From the NCBI RefSeq assembly GCF_004000275.1, contig NZ_RCIP01000003.1, positions 62,001-126,000 on the forward strand: a stretch of 64,000 bases of DNA, in the 5' to 3' direction. Shown in pieces: positions 15,653 to 26,888 of this stretch. This DNA is from Saccharospirillum alexandrii (GTDB lineage: Bacteria; Pseudomonadota; Gammaproteobacteria; Pseudomonadales; Natronospirillaceae). A program made the position numbers and the translations under genes. The notes under the pieces were generated by a model. The model did not search any database, was not told where the DNA came from, and saw nothing but the letters and a program-made list of their open reading frames with translations. The stretch's first letter is position 1; every line of letters starts with the position of its first letter.

Positions 15653-17077
15653 ATGCGCTACAAAACGATCGCCGATCAGATCATCAGCGACATCGAACAA
15701 GGCACCCGGGTGGCCGGCACCCGAATGCCCCCGTTGCGTGCATTGACCAAACTTTACGGGGTCAGCATGACCACGGCGATCAACAGTTACCGGTTGCTTG
15801 AGGAGCTAGGCTGGATCGTCGCCAAACCCCAGTCGGGTTTTTACGTCACCCAGCCGCTGGCCGAACAAAAGACACCCACACCACCGTCGTTCCAAAGCCG
15901 GATGACGGATCCAATCCAGGGGCACTCGAAACCGTTCATCGCACCGTCCGTGATCAACCCGGGACCTGGTCCACTGGGCATATCACAAATGTGTCCGTCT
16001 TTAATGCCAACTGATGCTTTGCAACGAAGCCTGAAGCGCGGTATCCAAAGGCTGGGAAGACGCTTACACGATTACCCGGATCGTCAGGGTGAGAAAACAC
16101 TGAGGCACGCACTGGAACGGCATTTCCTGGCGTATGGCTTCCCCTTCTCCGCTGATGAGCTGGTCATCACCAACGGTTGCATGGATGCCGTACGTGTCGC
16201 CCTGGAAGCCACAACCCGGCGAGGCGATGCCGTTGCCATCAGTTCGCCCTGTTTCAGCGGGTTGCTGGAGCTGCTGGCCGGACTGTCCCGCAAAGTGGTT
16301 GAAATACCCTATACCGAGGAAGGCATTGATCTGATCCAGCTAGAGCAACACCTTAAAAACGGAACCGTCAAAGCCGGTTTATTCAGCACATCACACATGA
16401 ACCCTCAGGGAACCAGCCTGTCACTTGCCCAGAAACAGGCACTGGCTGCACTGGCCAGCCAATACAAGACGCCCATCATCGAAGACGATGTCTACATGGA
16501 ACTGGGTTATGAAAAAGTCACGCCACTGCCGGCAAAGCACTGGGATTCAGACGGTTACATTCTCTGGTGCGGTTCCGTCTCAAAAACGCTGACAGCAGGC
16601 TACCGCGTCGGCTGGTGTTTACCCGGGCGCTACTTGCCCGACGTCGTACGACGCAATGAGTTCAGTCACTTCGGTGTGAACTCCCCCATTCAAATGGGGC
16701 TGGCAGACTTCATCGCGACTGGTCAATACCACAGTCACTTGCAGAAAACGCGCCTTCGATTGGCCAACCAGATGCGTCAATACCGAAACGCACTGGTCGG
16801 GTTGTTACCGGCTGACGCAGCGTTGAGCAATCCGACCGGCGGGATGGTGTTGTGGGTACAGGTACCCGGTTTGAACACGACTGAGCTGATAAAGGCTGCT
16901 CAGCAGAAAGGCATCAGTCTTCGAATTGGCTCACAATTCACTAGTCTGCCTTTGTACCACGACTGTTTCAGAATAAATGCAGGCTGGCCGCTTGAAGAAG
17001 ACACCGATGAAAGCCGGCTGGCCAGTAGGCATTTGCACGCACTGGCAGAATGGGTCGCCCGAAACCGGGAAGAGTGA
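15653..17077 (+). CDS. MocR/PdxR-family regulator: GntR-type HTH fused to aminotransferase domain
   Basis: Residues 1-70 form a GntR winged helix (MRYKTIADQIISDIEQGTR, then LTKLYGVSMTTAINSYRLLE). A linker leads to a fold-type I aminotransferase domain from about 110 to 470, with IIEDDVYMELGY holding the PLP-binding Asp and SVSKTLTAGYRVGW holding the PLP lysine near residue 310. At 474 aa it has the family's normal length. These proteins are usually transcription factors that sense PLP or an amine rather than working enzymes. The gene is divergent from the EamA transporter across a 147-bp gap, its expected target. A spacer of ATG after GGCCCTGAC gives a weak ribosome site. Confidence 0.9.
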   Translation: MRYKTIADQIISDIEQGTRVAGTRMPPLRALTKLYGVSMTTAINSYRLLEELGWIVAKPQSGFYVTQPLAEQKTPTPPSFQSRMTDPIQGHSKPFIAPSVINPGPGPLGISQMCPSLMPTDALQRSLKRGIQRLGRRLHDYPDRQGEKTLRHALERHFLAYGFPFSADELVITNGCMDAVRVALEATTRRGDAVAISSPCFSGLLELLAGLSRKVVEIPYTEEGIDLIQLEQHLKNGTVKAGLFSTSHMNPQGTSLSLAQKQALAALASQYKTPIIEDDVYMELGYEKVTPLPAKHWDSDGYILWCGSVSKTLTAGYRVGWCLPGRYLPDVVRRNEFSHFGVNSPIQMGLADFIATGQYHSHLQKTRLRLANQMRQYRNALVGLLPADAALSNPTGGMVLWVQVPGLNTTELIKAAQQKGISLRIGSQFTSLPLYHDCFRINAGWPLEEDTDESRLASRHLHALAEWVARNREE

Positions 17078-17133
17078 TCGCTTTGCTGCGATTCACACAT
17101 TCCGTGATCTGACGTGACGCAGGGATGCTAAGG

Positions 17134-18345
17134 TTACAGAAATGGCGTGACATCCAGGTTTAACTGACGCGCGTCCAGCGTCCCTACAATGTCGTACTTC
17201 GCATTTTCGCTGGAAAGGTCGACAAGCACCGGCTCAACCTGATGCCGGTTCACGGTATTGTAAAAGACTCTGACCATAGGGTGTTTCGGGCTGCGTCGGT
17301 TGGCTTCAACCACCACCCCGGCCCTGTTCCGTGTTAACTCAACAAGCGTTCCCACCGGATAAACTGACAGACACCGGATAAAGTCGTACACCAGATCCTT
17401 GTCGAGGTGGAAAACACTCCACTCAATCAGCTTTCTCAGCGCCATGTCGGGCGCCATGCCCGCGTGGTAGACACGGTCTGCGGTCACGGCATCGTAAACG
17501 TCGCAGATGGCCGCCATCCGGCCATAGCGATCGATTTGATCCCCTGTTTTGTTTCGCGGATAGCCCGTGCCGTCAAGTCGTTCATGATGCAGCTGGCAAA
17601 TCGACCGGCTCAGGTCACTTAACCCGGCCGTCACGTCCAGAATCTTCTCGCCATAGGTGACATGGCGCTTCATTTCCTCCCACTCGTCAGCTTCAAGCTT
17701 GCCGGGCTTGTGCAATATCGAATCAGGCACCAGTACCTTGCCTATATCGTGCAGGATACCGCCGATCACCAGCTCCTTTAAGACGGTTGGCTCGAGCCGC
17801 ATTGAGCGGCCAAATATGCCCAGCAGAATGCCGACGTTTATCGAGTGTTGAAGTAGATAGGTATCTTTTGAGCGAATATGCGACAGGCAAGCCAGGGCAT
17901 TTTCATTGGTATTGAGTGATTCAAGGAGCTCTTCGGAGGTCTCATCGACCGCCGCTACATCGATGGGCTGGTTGTTTTTGACATCATTCAACACATCGTC
18001 CAGAACAGTGCGGGCTTGCTGGTAGCGCTTTTCAGCCCGGTCTCGCTCTTGCGACACCGGTACCCGTTTTAGGGCCGTTCCGGCATCCGACTGAAGTTGC
18101 AACGACTCCAGTTGCTGGGCTTGAATCTGCTTTTGTTCATCCGCAGGCAATGCCTCCGGACAATCCAGCCCCTTGGCCGTGTCTATATACAGCTCGGTAA
18201 CCCCAAGCCGCTTAATCTTCTCGATGGTCGCCTGATTGCCAATCTTGCCACTTCGTGATGCATTATTGCTCGGAACCCACTGATTATTCAGATCGGAGAC
18301 ATACATTCCGGGCTTCAACATGCCGATCAGTATCTTCTTTATCAC
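17134..18345 (-). CDS. HD-GYP domain c-di-GMP phosphodiesterase with DUF3391
   Basis: I prefer GTG at 18345, after GGGG, because the product then begins VIKKILIGMLKPGMYVSDL, the standard opening of the N-terminal DUF3391 domain; the open frame extends 13 codons further. The C-terminal half is an HD-GYP phosphodiesterase with LHDIGKVLVPDSIL, HHERLDGTGYPRNKTGDQI and RMAAICDVYDAVTADRVYH. Metal-binding residues HD, H and H plus the GYP motif are all present, so it should hydrolyse cyclic di-GMP. DUF3391 is a putative sensory domain. It is a single-gene unit convergent with the MocR gene. It works against the diguanylate cyclase near 55 kb only in the general sense of sharing the signal. Confidence 0.92.
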   Translation of the reverse strand: MIKKILIGMLKPGMYVSDLNNQWVPSNNASRSGKIGNQATIEKIKRLGVTELYIDTAKGLDCPEALPADEQKQIQAQQLESLQLQSDAGTALKRVPVSQERDRAEKRYQQARTVLDDVLNDVKNNQPIDVAAVDETSEELLESLNTNENALACLSHIRSKDTYLLQHSINVGILLGIFGRSMRLEPTVLKELVIGGILHDIGKVLVPDSILHKPGKLEADEWEEMKRHVTYGEKILDVTAGLSDLSRSICQLHHERLDGTGYPRNKTGDQIDRYGRMAAICDVYDAVTADRVYHAGMAPDMALRKLIEWSVFHLDKDLVYDFIRCLSVYPVGTLVELTRNRAGVVVEANRRSPKHPMVRVFYNTVNRHQVEPVLVDLSSENAKYDIVGTLDARQLNLDVTPFL

Positions 18346-18578
18346 TGTACACCCCGAACCATGATGAAAACCTTCCACTACCATCTGCCTATATTAGCAA
18401 CTTGCCCAATACCTGTCCCATATATGAGCAACTATTAACCAATGATTCAGATAGGCCGGTTATATCGTACATCGCTCCAGTATAGGCGGTTTAATCCACC
18501 CCATATGAAGACGGTCTACAAATCTCGCGCCCGGGTGGTAGAGTTAAGGCGCAACCGACAGGGAAACCAGCCAACACC

Positions 18579-19862
18579 ATGATCACCGACCCGACTACTT
18601 TGACCCCGAGCCAGCTAAAGACCCTGGAAATTGAACTGTTCAATCAATTCTGTGCGCTTAAGCGGCTGGGACTGAACCTCGATTTAACCCGCGGCAAGCC
18701 CTCTACCGAGCAGTTAACCCTGTCCAACAGTCTGGATGGCATGCTTAAGGGCGACTATCGATCACGCGATGGCATCGATGTGCGTAACTACGGTGGCCTG
18801 GAAGGTTTGTCAGAATGTCGTGAACTGGGTGCCACCCTGCTCGACATGCCTGCCAACCAGGTGCTCGCGGGTGGCCATTCCAGCCTGACGCTGATGCACC
18901 AGGCCATGAGCATTGGCTACTACGATGGCCTCAGTGGCCCCGGCAGCGCCTGGCGTCTGAGCGGGCCAGTCCGGTGGCTCTGCCCGGTGCCGGGCTACGA
19001 CAGGCATTTCAGCATCTGCGAGCACCTTGGCATCGAGATGATTCCGATCAGCATGACCGACACCGGCCCGAACATGGATGACATCGAACGCGCCGTTCAA
19101 CAAGACCCCAGCATCAAAGGTTTGTGGTGCGTCCCGCGTTTTTCCAACCCGACTGGAATCGTCTACGACGAACAGACTGTTCAACGAATCGCCAGGCTAA
19201 GCAAGATTGCCGGCGAGCATTTTCGGGTCTTTTGGGATAACGCCTACAGCGTGCATGCGCTCGACGACGATGCCCCCGAACTTGCCAGTCTCTACGAAGC
19301 TTGCCGTGACGCGGGCACTGAAGACAGCGTACTGCAGTTCGCATCAACCTCTAAAATCACCTTTGCTGGCGCCGGGGTCGCGTTCCTGGGTGCCAGTCAC
19401 GACAACCTGAAACACATAACCGCCTCGCTCAGTGCCATGACCATAGGCCCGGACAAAGTCAACCAACTGCGGCATGCGCGCTTTTTTGAACAACACAACG
19501 CCCTCGAAACTCATATGGCTCAGCATGCGGCGGTTCTGAAACCGCGTTTTAAAGCGGTTCACCACCACTTAAAAGACGCCTTTGGCAGCAATAACCTGGG
19601 GCACTGGAAAACGGTGAAGGGCGGGTATTTTGTCGCTTTTCATACCCGGCCCGGGCTGGCCAAAACCGTTGTGAAACTCGCCGCAGAAGCGGGCGTGAAA
19701 CTGACACCCGCCGGTGCCACCCACCCTTATGGCAACGACCCGAACGACACCTGCATTCGAATCGCGCCTTCTGTACCCAGCGTCGACGACGTCACCGCCG
19801 CCATGAAGGTTTTCACGCTGTGTGTGGAACTTGCCACCGTTCGACAGGCACTTGATCTGTGA
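18579..19862 (+). CDS. Aspartate aminotransferase type Ic-like enzyme (PF12897)
   Basis: The 427-aa protein begins with ATG after GGGAAACCAGCC. It is a fold-type I PLP enzyme of the class annotated as alanine-glyoxylate or type Ic aspartate aminotransferase. It shows GGHSSLTLMHQAMSIGYYDG for cofactor binding, RFSNPTGIVYDEQTV, WDNAYSVHALDDDAPEL with the PLP-ring Asp and Tyr, and ASTSKITFAGAGVAFLG with the Schiff-base lysine near residue 259. The Arg that binds the substrate carboxylate is probably in CIRIAPSVPS. It probably interconverts aspartate and glutamate with oxo acids. It is monocistronic, divergent from the HD-GYP gene. Confidence 0.88.
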   Translation: MITDPTTLTPSQLKTLEIELFNQFCALKRLGLNLDLTRGKPSTEQLTLSNSLDGMLKGDYRSRDGIDVRNYGGLEGLSECRELGATLLDMPANQVLAGGHSSLTLMHQAMSIGYYDGLSGPGSAWRLSGPVRWLCPVPGYDRHFSICEHLGIEMIPISMTDTGPNMDDIERAVQQDPSIKGLWCVPRFSNPTGIVYDEQTVQRIARLSKIAGEHFRVFWDNAYSVHALDDDAPELASLYEACRDAGTEDSVLQFASTSKITFAGAGVAFLGASHDNLKHITASLSAMTIGPDKVNQLRHARFFEQHNALETHMAQHAAVLKPRFKAVHHHLKDAFGSNNLGHWKTVKGGYFVAFHTRPGLAKTVVKLAAEAGVKLTPAGATHPYGNDPNDTCIRIAPSVPSVDDVTAAMKVFTLCVELATVRQALDL

Positions 19863-19939
19863 AGCGGCATGGCTGACCTGAAGAGACTGAACAAGGAGCC
19901 AGCTGGGTGCTTGCTCATTACAAGTTCGTTCATTTACCC

Positions 19940-20938
19940 TTACATGCTCATTGCATTAAACACGGCATGCGAATAGGCCCCTTGTGGAACCTGGGTAATT
20001 ACCGGGTCTGAATCACTGCCGAGCAGTATATCAACGGTGCGATCAAACGCAGCGGGCTCCAAATAACCGATTCCCTCGCCACTGGTGCTTAGCAACTTGG
20101 CAACTTCAGTCATCATTCGAACCTGGTGTTCTTCCGTTTGTGCGCCGGTCTCGTCATACTCCAGAACGATCATTGCAGCAGCCTCCGGGTTCTCCATGGC
20201 CCACTCCCAGCCTTTAATCGTCGCTTTCAGGAACTTGGCGTAAGACTCAACCATGGCCGGGTCCGCCAGGTCTTCCTCCAGCACATACAAGCCGTCTTCC
20301 AGTGTTGCAACACCTTCATCCTCATACTTGAAAAGAACGAGTTCGTCTGGCGTCATGCCGCCGTCGATCACCTGCCAATACTCGTTGTACGTCATGGTAG
20401 ACACGCAATCGGCCTGCCCCTGAAAGAGAGGGTCCACATTAAAGCCCTGCTTTAATACGGTTACTCCTTCACCACCCTGGGTTGAATACCCTAACTTCGC
20501 CATCCAGTTTAGAAACGGATACTCATTGCCGAAAAACCAAACACCGAGTGTTTTACCGCCAAAGTCTTCAGGTGATTCAATACCGCTCGACTCCAAACAA
20601 GTAAGCATCATGCCAGACGCATCGTAAATTTGACCGATGTTCACCAAGGGTAACCCTTTCTCTCGTGTAGCAAGCGCAGAGGGCAGCCAGTCGACTACGA
20701 TGTCGGCGCCACCCCCGGCCAGAACTTGCGCTGGCGCGATATCCGGGCCACCAGGTCTTATGGTCAGATCAATACCCTCGTCTTCATAGTAACCATTTTC
20801 CAGAGCTACGTAATAACCAGCGAACTGCGCCTGGGTCACCCATTTCAATTGCAGAGTTAATTCGTCAGCAGCGTGTGCTACCAGGCTAGATGCGAACAAC
20901 GCAGCGCCAGCAGCTAATGAGACTACGGTTTTGTTCAT
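19940..20938 (-). CDS. ABC transporter substrate-binding protein, NMT1/THI5-like, pyrimidine catabolic operon
   Basis: ATG at 20938 follows AGGG and begins a signal peptide (MNKTVVSLAAGAALFASSLVAHA). The 332-aa precursor matches SsuA/ThiY-type binding proteins (PF09084): LQLKWVTQAQFAGYYVALEN at the start of the mature part, then IRPGGPDIAPAQVLAGGGAD. The family binds sulfonates, pyrimidine precursors or nitrogen heterocycles. It is the last gene of a minus-strand operon that starts with dihydropyrimidinase, so a pyrimidine or hydantoin is the likely cargo. The 20990 permease lies 51 bp upstream. Confidence 0.87.
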   Translation of the reverse strand: MNKTVVSLAAGAALFASSLVAHAADELTLQLKWVTQAQFAGYYVALENGYYEDEGIDLTIRPGGPDIAPAQVLAGGGADIVVDWLPSALATREKGLPLVNIGQIYDASGMMLTCLESSGIESPEDFGGKTLGVWFFGNEYPFLNWMAKLGYSTQGGEGVTVLKQGFNVDPLFQGQADCVSTMTYNEYWQVIDGGMTPDELVLFKYEDEGVATLEDGLYVLEEDLADPAMVESYAKFLKATIKGWEWAMENPEAAAMIVLEYDETGAQTEEHQVRMMTEVAKLLSTSGEGIGYLEPAAFDRTVDILLGSDSDPVITQVPQGAYSHAVFNAMSM

Positions 20939-20989
20939 CTTTTTATCCCTTACAATTAGCCCAATAATAAGCACTTCAATTGGATCAGC

Positions 20990-21952
20990 TTAACGAGCCC
21001 GCATACCACGCACGGAGGCATGCCAGAACAAGGTCGCTTTTTCCAGTAATGCCAAAGCGCCGTAACTTATGGAACCAGCCAGGGCCGCCACCAAAATGGT
21101 GGCCCAGACCATGTCCATATTCATCCGACCTACTTCGGTCGAGATTCGAAAACCCATGCCAACAATGGGGGTACCAAAGAACTCGGCAACAATCGCGCCG
21201 ATCAGCGCCAGGGTTGAGTTGATCTTCAATGCGTTAAAAATAAAGGGAAGCGCTTGCGGCAGCTGACTCTTAAAGAAGGTCTGCGTCTTGGTTGCGGCAT
21301 AGGTGTGAAACAAATCTTTCTGCAAGGCATCGACTGACTTCAAGCCAGTGAGCGTATTGATAAACATGGGGAAGAACGTCATCACCACAATCACAGCTGC
21401 TTTGGACTGCCAGTCAAATCCGAACCACATCACCATGATCGGCGCTATACCCACGATGGGAATTGCCGACATGAAGTTGCCCATAGGCACCAGCCCATTT
21501 TGCAGGTACCTGCTCTTTACAGCCAATTTCGCAACAACAAACCCCGATGTACAACCGATGACATACCCGGCTAATACCGCTTTCAAATAAGTTTGCCTGA
21601 AATCCGCCCACAGAATTGAGGTGTTATTAAAGAAAGCGCTGACAATCGTGCTCGGCGGAGGCAGTAGAACAAAGGGGACCTGATATCCGCTCACCATACT
21701 CTCCCAGGTAAGCCCGACTATCAGTGCAAACACCAGCGGCACAGAAATGCGCGAATAACGACTTAATGGCCTACCCTGGTCGCCATAGGCCGTTAACAGA
21801 CTCATGACTTTCGCAGCACTGACATAGATAGCTGGAAAGAGCAGTAACAGAACAGGAGACCGATCAAAGAACCCGGGTTCTACCATCAAGGATATCGCAG
21901 ATAAACTGCAGAAAGATAAGGCAAAAAAACCGCACACCAACTTGCTATTCAT
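20990..21952 (-). CDS. ABC transporter permease (SsuC/TauC-type), second of the pair
   Basis: ATG at 21952 follows GAGG by eight bases and lies inside the end of the upstream permease gene, an eight-base overlap. The 320-aa protein has six or more hydrophobic segments and the family loop near 220-250 (LKSVDALQKDLFHTYAATKTQ), which docks on the ATPase. The motif LGQ-free ending ALIGAIVAEFFGTPIVGMGF is typical of BPD_transp_1 permeases. It pairs with the neighbouring permease to make a heterodimeric channel for the binding protein encoded just downstream. Confidence 0.88.
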   Translation of the reverse strand: MNSKLVCGFFALSFCSLSAISLMVEPGFFDRSPVLLLLFPAIYVSAAKVMSLLTAYGDQGRPLSRYSRISVPLVFALIVGLTWESMVSGYQVPFVLLPPPSTIVSAFFNNTSILWADFRQTYLKAVLAGYVIGCTSGFVVAKLAVKSRYLQNGLVPMGNFMSAIPIVGIAPIMVMWFGFDWQSKAAVIVVMTFFPMFINTLTGLKSVDALQKDLFHTYAATKTQTFFKSQLPQALPFIFNALKINSTLALIGAIVAEFFGTPIVGMGFRISTEVGRMNMDMVWATILVAALAGSISYGALALLEKATLFWHASVRGMRAR

Positions 21953-22829
21953 GAGCAAGCCCTCTGCGGCGCAGTAAAACTTTTTCAGCAAGACTGACCA
22001 GCCAAACCAAGACCGAACCCAATAGTGCGGCCATGAACAGCGCTGACCATATCTGTGTGGTTTGTCCGTAATAGGAGCCGCTTAACAGCCGCGCGCCCAA
22101 ACCACCCTGTGCACCCGTTGGCAATTCGCCCACAATGGCACCGACCAACGCCGCTGCTATTCCTACTTTTAGACTGGCAAACAAATAGGGTTGCGCCGAA
22201 AACCAACGTAACTTCCAAAACAGCTGATGAGCATTGGCACTGTAGGTATGCAGTAGTTCCATATGCAGGCTGTCAGCTGAGCGCAGGCCTTTCACCATGC
22301 CGATAGTGACGGGGAAAAACGACAAGTACATGGATATTATGGATTTTGGCACCAACCCCGTTAAGCCCACTGCACCAAGAACAACAACGATCATCGGTGC
22401 TATGGCGAGAATAGGAATGGTTTGAGAGGCGATCACCCAAGGCATCAGGCTGGCTTCCAGCGTTCGGTTATGGACAATACCGACGGCAATCAGGATACCC
22501 AGAGCAGTGCCGAGCAGGAACCCTAGCAATGTCGACTGCAAGGTTATGAGCGTATGAAACACCAGGGATCGTTTCGAGGTTATGCGAGTGTCAAAGACCG
22601 TATTGTAAAGCTCATCAATCACTTGGTGCGGTGCGGGTAGCATTGGCCGTTTCACCTGGTAGGCTTCTGCAACAACGGAACTGATTGTCCAGTCCATATT
22701 CCGGCGCTCGTAGTTATTTACTAACTGGTTACCATTCATTAATAGCGCAAAAAGATACCAGGCACCGATGATGATCACGATGAAACTCGCTATTGCAAAC
22801 CACTTTTCATGCACTATTCTGCTCAACAC
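21945..22829 (-). CDS. ABC transporter permease (SsuC/TauC-type), first of the pair
   Basis: This 294-aa inner-membrane permease has one N-terminal span, a periplasmic loop with PMLPAPHQVIDELYNTVFDT, then the BPD_transp_1 core. The coupling loop reads LRSADSLHMELLHTYSANAHQ. The loop is closely similar to that of the second permease (both have HTYxA), showing the two come from a duplication. It is preceded by the ATPase gene, 21 bp away. Together with the ATPase and the binding protein it forms an importer linked to pyrimidine breakdown. Confidence 0.88.
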   Translation of the reverse strand: MLSRIVHEKWFAIASFIVIIIGAWYLFALLMNGNQLVNNYERRNMDWTISSVVAEAYQVKRPMLPAPHQVIDELYNTVFDTRITSKRSLVFHTLITLQSTLLGFLLGTALGILIAVGIVHNRTLEASLMPWVIASQTIPILAIAPMIVVVLGAVGLTGLVPKSIISMYLSFFPVTIGMVKGLRSADSLHMELLHTYSANAHQLFWKLRWFSAQPYLFASLKVGIAAALVGAIVGELPTGAQGGLGARLLSGSYYGQTTQIWSALFMAALLGSVLVWLVSLAEKVLLRRRGLAHE

Positions 22830-22850
22830 AAAAAAGAACCCCGCAGTCAG

Positions 22851-23684
22851 TTAGTCAATGGCATGCTCATGCGCCAGTGCGGCTCGTATCTGAGCCGACA
22901 GGGCATGAAAGGCCTCGGTGTCTCGCAAACCCAGATGCTTCATCTTTGGCAGTGGGCTGTCGATAACGCTGACGACGCGGCCAGGCCGGGGTGACATAAC
23001 AACTATCTTGGTCGACAACATGACCGCTTCTGCAATTGAATGGGTAACAAATACCACCGTTTTTTGGGTTTGCTCCCAAATTTTCAAAAGCTCAACGTTC
23101 ATGTGATCCCGAGTAATCTCGTCGAGGGCTCCAAATGGCTCATCCATCAACAGAAGGTCTGGCTCAATACATAAAGCGCGCGCTATGGAGGCCCGCTGCT
23201 GCATCCCGCCGGACAGCTGCCAGGGGTATTTCTTGTGGAAGTCATTCAGGCCAACCATGCTCAGATACTTGTCGATCTGCTTATTCTGATGCTCGGTCGA
23301 CTGGCCGGATATTTCCATGGGCAGTGCGCAGTTTTGTTGAATTGTCCGCCAAGGCAGCAACGCCGAGGCTTGAAACACATAACCATAAAGACGATTCAAA
23401 CGGGCATCCTCTGGCGTTGTGCCGTTTACGGTAATGCTGCCGTCAGTTTGTTGCTCCAGGTCAGCAATAACACGCAGCAAGGTCGTTTTACCACAACCCG
23501 ACGGGCCAATAAGAGACACAAACTCACCTTCCTGAATATCCAGGTTGATATCAGAAAGCGCGTTCACCGGGCCGTCGTTGGTTTCAAAAACCAGAGACAA
23601 CCCCTTTACGCCAATCATTGTCCGCCTTGCGGTACCAGGGTCAGCTTCAGTCGATTCGGTTATTGAGCTTTCTACCGCCAACAT
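22851..23684 (-). CDS. ABC transporter ATP-binding protein (SsuB/TauB-type)
   Basis: The 277-aa ATPase starts with ATG after GAGGAG. Its Walker A is GPSGCGKTT, the Q-loop is FQASALLPWRTIQQNC, the signature is LSGGMQQRASIARAL and Walker B is LLMDEPFGALDEITRD, all typical of nitrate/sulfonate/taurine transporters. An acidic 20-residue N-terminal extension precedes the ABC domain. It lies 22 bp downstream of the dihydropyrimidinase stop and drives the two permeases that follow. Confidence 0.92.
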   Translation of the reverse strand: MLAVESSITESTEADPGTARRTMIGVKGLSLVFETNDGPVNALSDINLDIQEGEFVSLIGPSGCGKTTLLRVIADLEQQTDGSITVNGTTPEDARLNRLYGYVFQASALLPWRTIQQNCALPMEISGQSTEHQNKQIDKYLSMVGLNDFHKKYPWQLSGGMQQRASIARALCIEPDLLLMDEPFGALDEITRDHMNVELLKIWEQTQKTVVFVTHSIAEAVMLSTKIVVMSPRPGRVVSVIDSPLPKMKHLGLRDTEAFHALSAQIRAALAHEHAID

Positions 23685-23706
23685 TGTGTCTCCTCACATA
23701 TCACGG

Positions 23707-25170
<1,464 letters not shown>

Positions 25171-25279
25171 TCAGTGTCATCTACGCGTCTGGCTGTGTTT
25201 TTTGAGGCGCTATGTTTGCTGCGCCGGTGTTGATCCAGCCCGCGTTTATACATCCATAGAAAAGGGTGAAAGCAATTGA

Positions 25280-25295
25280 TTGACCAACTGGACAA
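25280..25295. promoter_or_regulatory. RutR-like operator upstream of dihydropyrimidinase
   Basis: TTGACCA-AC-TGGACAA differs at one base from the E. coli RutR consensus TTGACCA-N2-TGGTCAA. It lies about 130 bp upstream of the hydA start. Confidence 0.75.
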
Positions 25296-25541
25296 ATGAT
25301 GAGAAATAAATTTTCAGGAAATGGATAAATCGGGCGCTGCAGGGCCTAGGGGATCACCAAATCGTTCATTTTCTTGAACAGGACGAGATGGTTGCCGGCT
25401 CAAAAAACGATCAGTAATGGGGCATAACAGGGCTTTAGCGACGCATTTTGAAGCACTCACCATCTACACTGACCAATATATTTAACACACCCTGTTCAAT
25501 AACCACCCTAAATCAATGGGTTAGCGTTAATCGTTAATGTT

Positions 25542-25557
25542 CTGTCCAATTGGTCAA
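25542..25557. promoter_or_regulatory. RutR-like operator upstream of the N-carbamoyl hydrolase
   Basis: CTGTCCA-AT-TGGTCAA keeps the right arm exactly and differs at two left-arm bases. It ends 54 bp before the ATG at 25612. Confidence 0.75.
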
Positions 25558-25611
25558 ATCATTGCTTACCAAAACGACACCTTGTTGGAAAACTCTGCAG
25601 CGGAGGCCGCA

Positions 25612-26880
25612 ATGAACACATTCAGCATTAACAGCGATCGTCTTTGGGACAGCCTGATGGAAATGGCCAAAATTGGTGCCACAGAAAAGGGCGGCTGCCG
25701 GCGCCTGGCACTGACCGACCTCGACAAACAAGGCCGTGATCTGTACGTAGCATGGGCCAAAGAAGCCGGGTGCACGGTGAAGGTCGACCAGGTCGGTAAT
25801 ATCATCTGCACCCGCCCCGGCGAAAACAACGATCTGCCACCCGTCGGCACCGGCAGCCACCTCGACACTCAACCCTCTGGCGGCAAATTTGATGGCGTGT
25901 TCGGTGTTCTGGCAGGCCTGGAAGTCATTCGTTCCATGAAAGACCACAGTATAAAAACCAAACACCCCATCGAAATATCCGTTTGGACCAACGAAGAAGG
26001 CTCCCGCTTTGCCCCTGCCATGATGGGTTCGGGCGTGGTTTCTGGTCGCTTTGGCTTGCAAGAGATTCTGGATAAGGTTGACGTTGAAGGCCTGCGTTTC
26101 GGTGATGAGTTGGAGCGAATAGGTTACGCGGGAGATACCCCTGTTACCGGCCGAAAGTTCCATGCTTTCTTTGAAACCCACATTGAACAGGGGCCGTATC
26201 TGGAGGCCGAGGAGAAGCAAATTGGTGTGGTCACCGGCGGCCAGGGCCAGCGCTGGTTCGACGTGGTGCTTACTGGCCGCGAATCCCACGCAGGCACTAC
26301 ACCGATGCACTTGCGCAAAGATGCGTTGGTGGCCACCTCACAACTGGTGCTGAAAGTTGAAGAGATCGCCAAATCTCACAAGCCAGGCTGTGGCACGGTT
26401 GGCTACATGCAGGTATTACCCAACTCTCGCAACACCATTCCCGGGGAAATTTCGATGAGCGTCGATCTCCGCCATCCTGTCGATGAGGAATTGACGGCCA
26501 TGGATGAAGCGCTTAAAGCCGCTGTTGCGGAGATCATCGCCGATACGGGTGTCGATATCGCTTTGAAGCCGATCTGGTATTACGCGCCCATTCCTTTTGA
26601 CGACAACTGCATCGAAGCGGTGCGCAACGCCACCATCGATCTCGGCTACAGCTACATGGACATCATTGCCGGGGCCGGCCACGATGCCTGCTATGTTTCA
26701 GATTTCGCGCCGGCCAGCATGATCTTCACGCCCTGCCTGAACGGCATTAGCCACAATGAAATAGAAAGTACAACGCAGGAAGAGTGTGAAGCGGGCTGCT
26801 CAGTTTTACTGAACGCCATGACCCGCATTGCGGGCCTGGTTTCGGCCGATGCTTCCGTAGGTGAGGCCGTTGGTGCCTGA
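25612..26880 (+). CDS. N-carbamoyl-beta-alanine amidohydrolase-type Zn hydrolase (beta-ureidopropionase)
   Basis: ATG at 25612 follows GGAGG by five bases; the longer frame of 25 codons overlaps the operator and is rejected. The 422-aa enzyme is of the M20 hydantoinase/carbamoylase family. It shows GSHLDTQPSGGKFDGVFGVL with metal-binding His and Asp, TNEEGSRFAPAM with the catalytic Glu, and THIEQGPYLE and ESHAGTTPMHLRKDA in the dimerisation part. It removes the carbamoyl group of N-carbamoyl-beta-alanine, releasing ammonia, CO2 and beta-alanine, the last step of reductive pyrimidine breakdown. A hairpin follows the stop. Confidence 0.92.
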   Translation: MNTFSINSDRLWDSLMEMAKIGATEKGGCRRLALTDLDKQGRDLYVAWAKEAGCTVKVDQVGNIICTRPGENNDLPPVGTGSHLDTQPSGGKFDGVFGVLAGLEVIRSMKDHSIKTKHPIEISVWTNEEGSRFAPAMMGSGVVSGRFGLQEILDKVDVEGLRFGDELERIGYAGDTPVTGRKFHAFFETHIEQGPYLEAEEKQIGVVTGGQGQRWFDVVLTGRESHAGTTPMHLRKDALVATSQLVLKVEEIAKSHKPGCGTVGYMQVLPNSRNTIPGEISMSVDLRHPVDEELTAMDEALKAAVAEIIADTGVDIALKPIWYYAPIPFDDNCIEAVRNATIDLGYSYMDIIAGAGHDACYVSDFAPASMIFTPCLNGISHNEIESTTQEECEAGCSVLLNAMTRIAGLVSADASVGEAVGA

Positions 26881-26888
26881 AACCGGCA

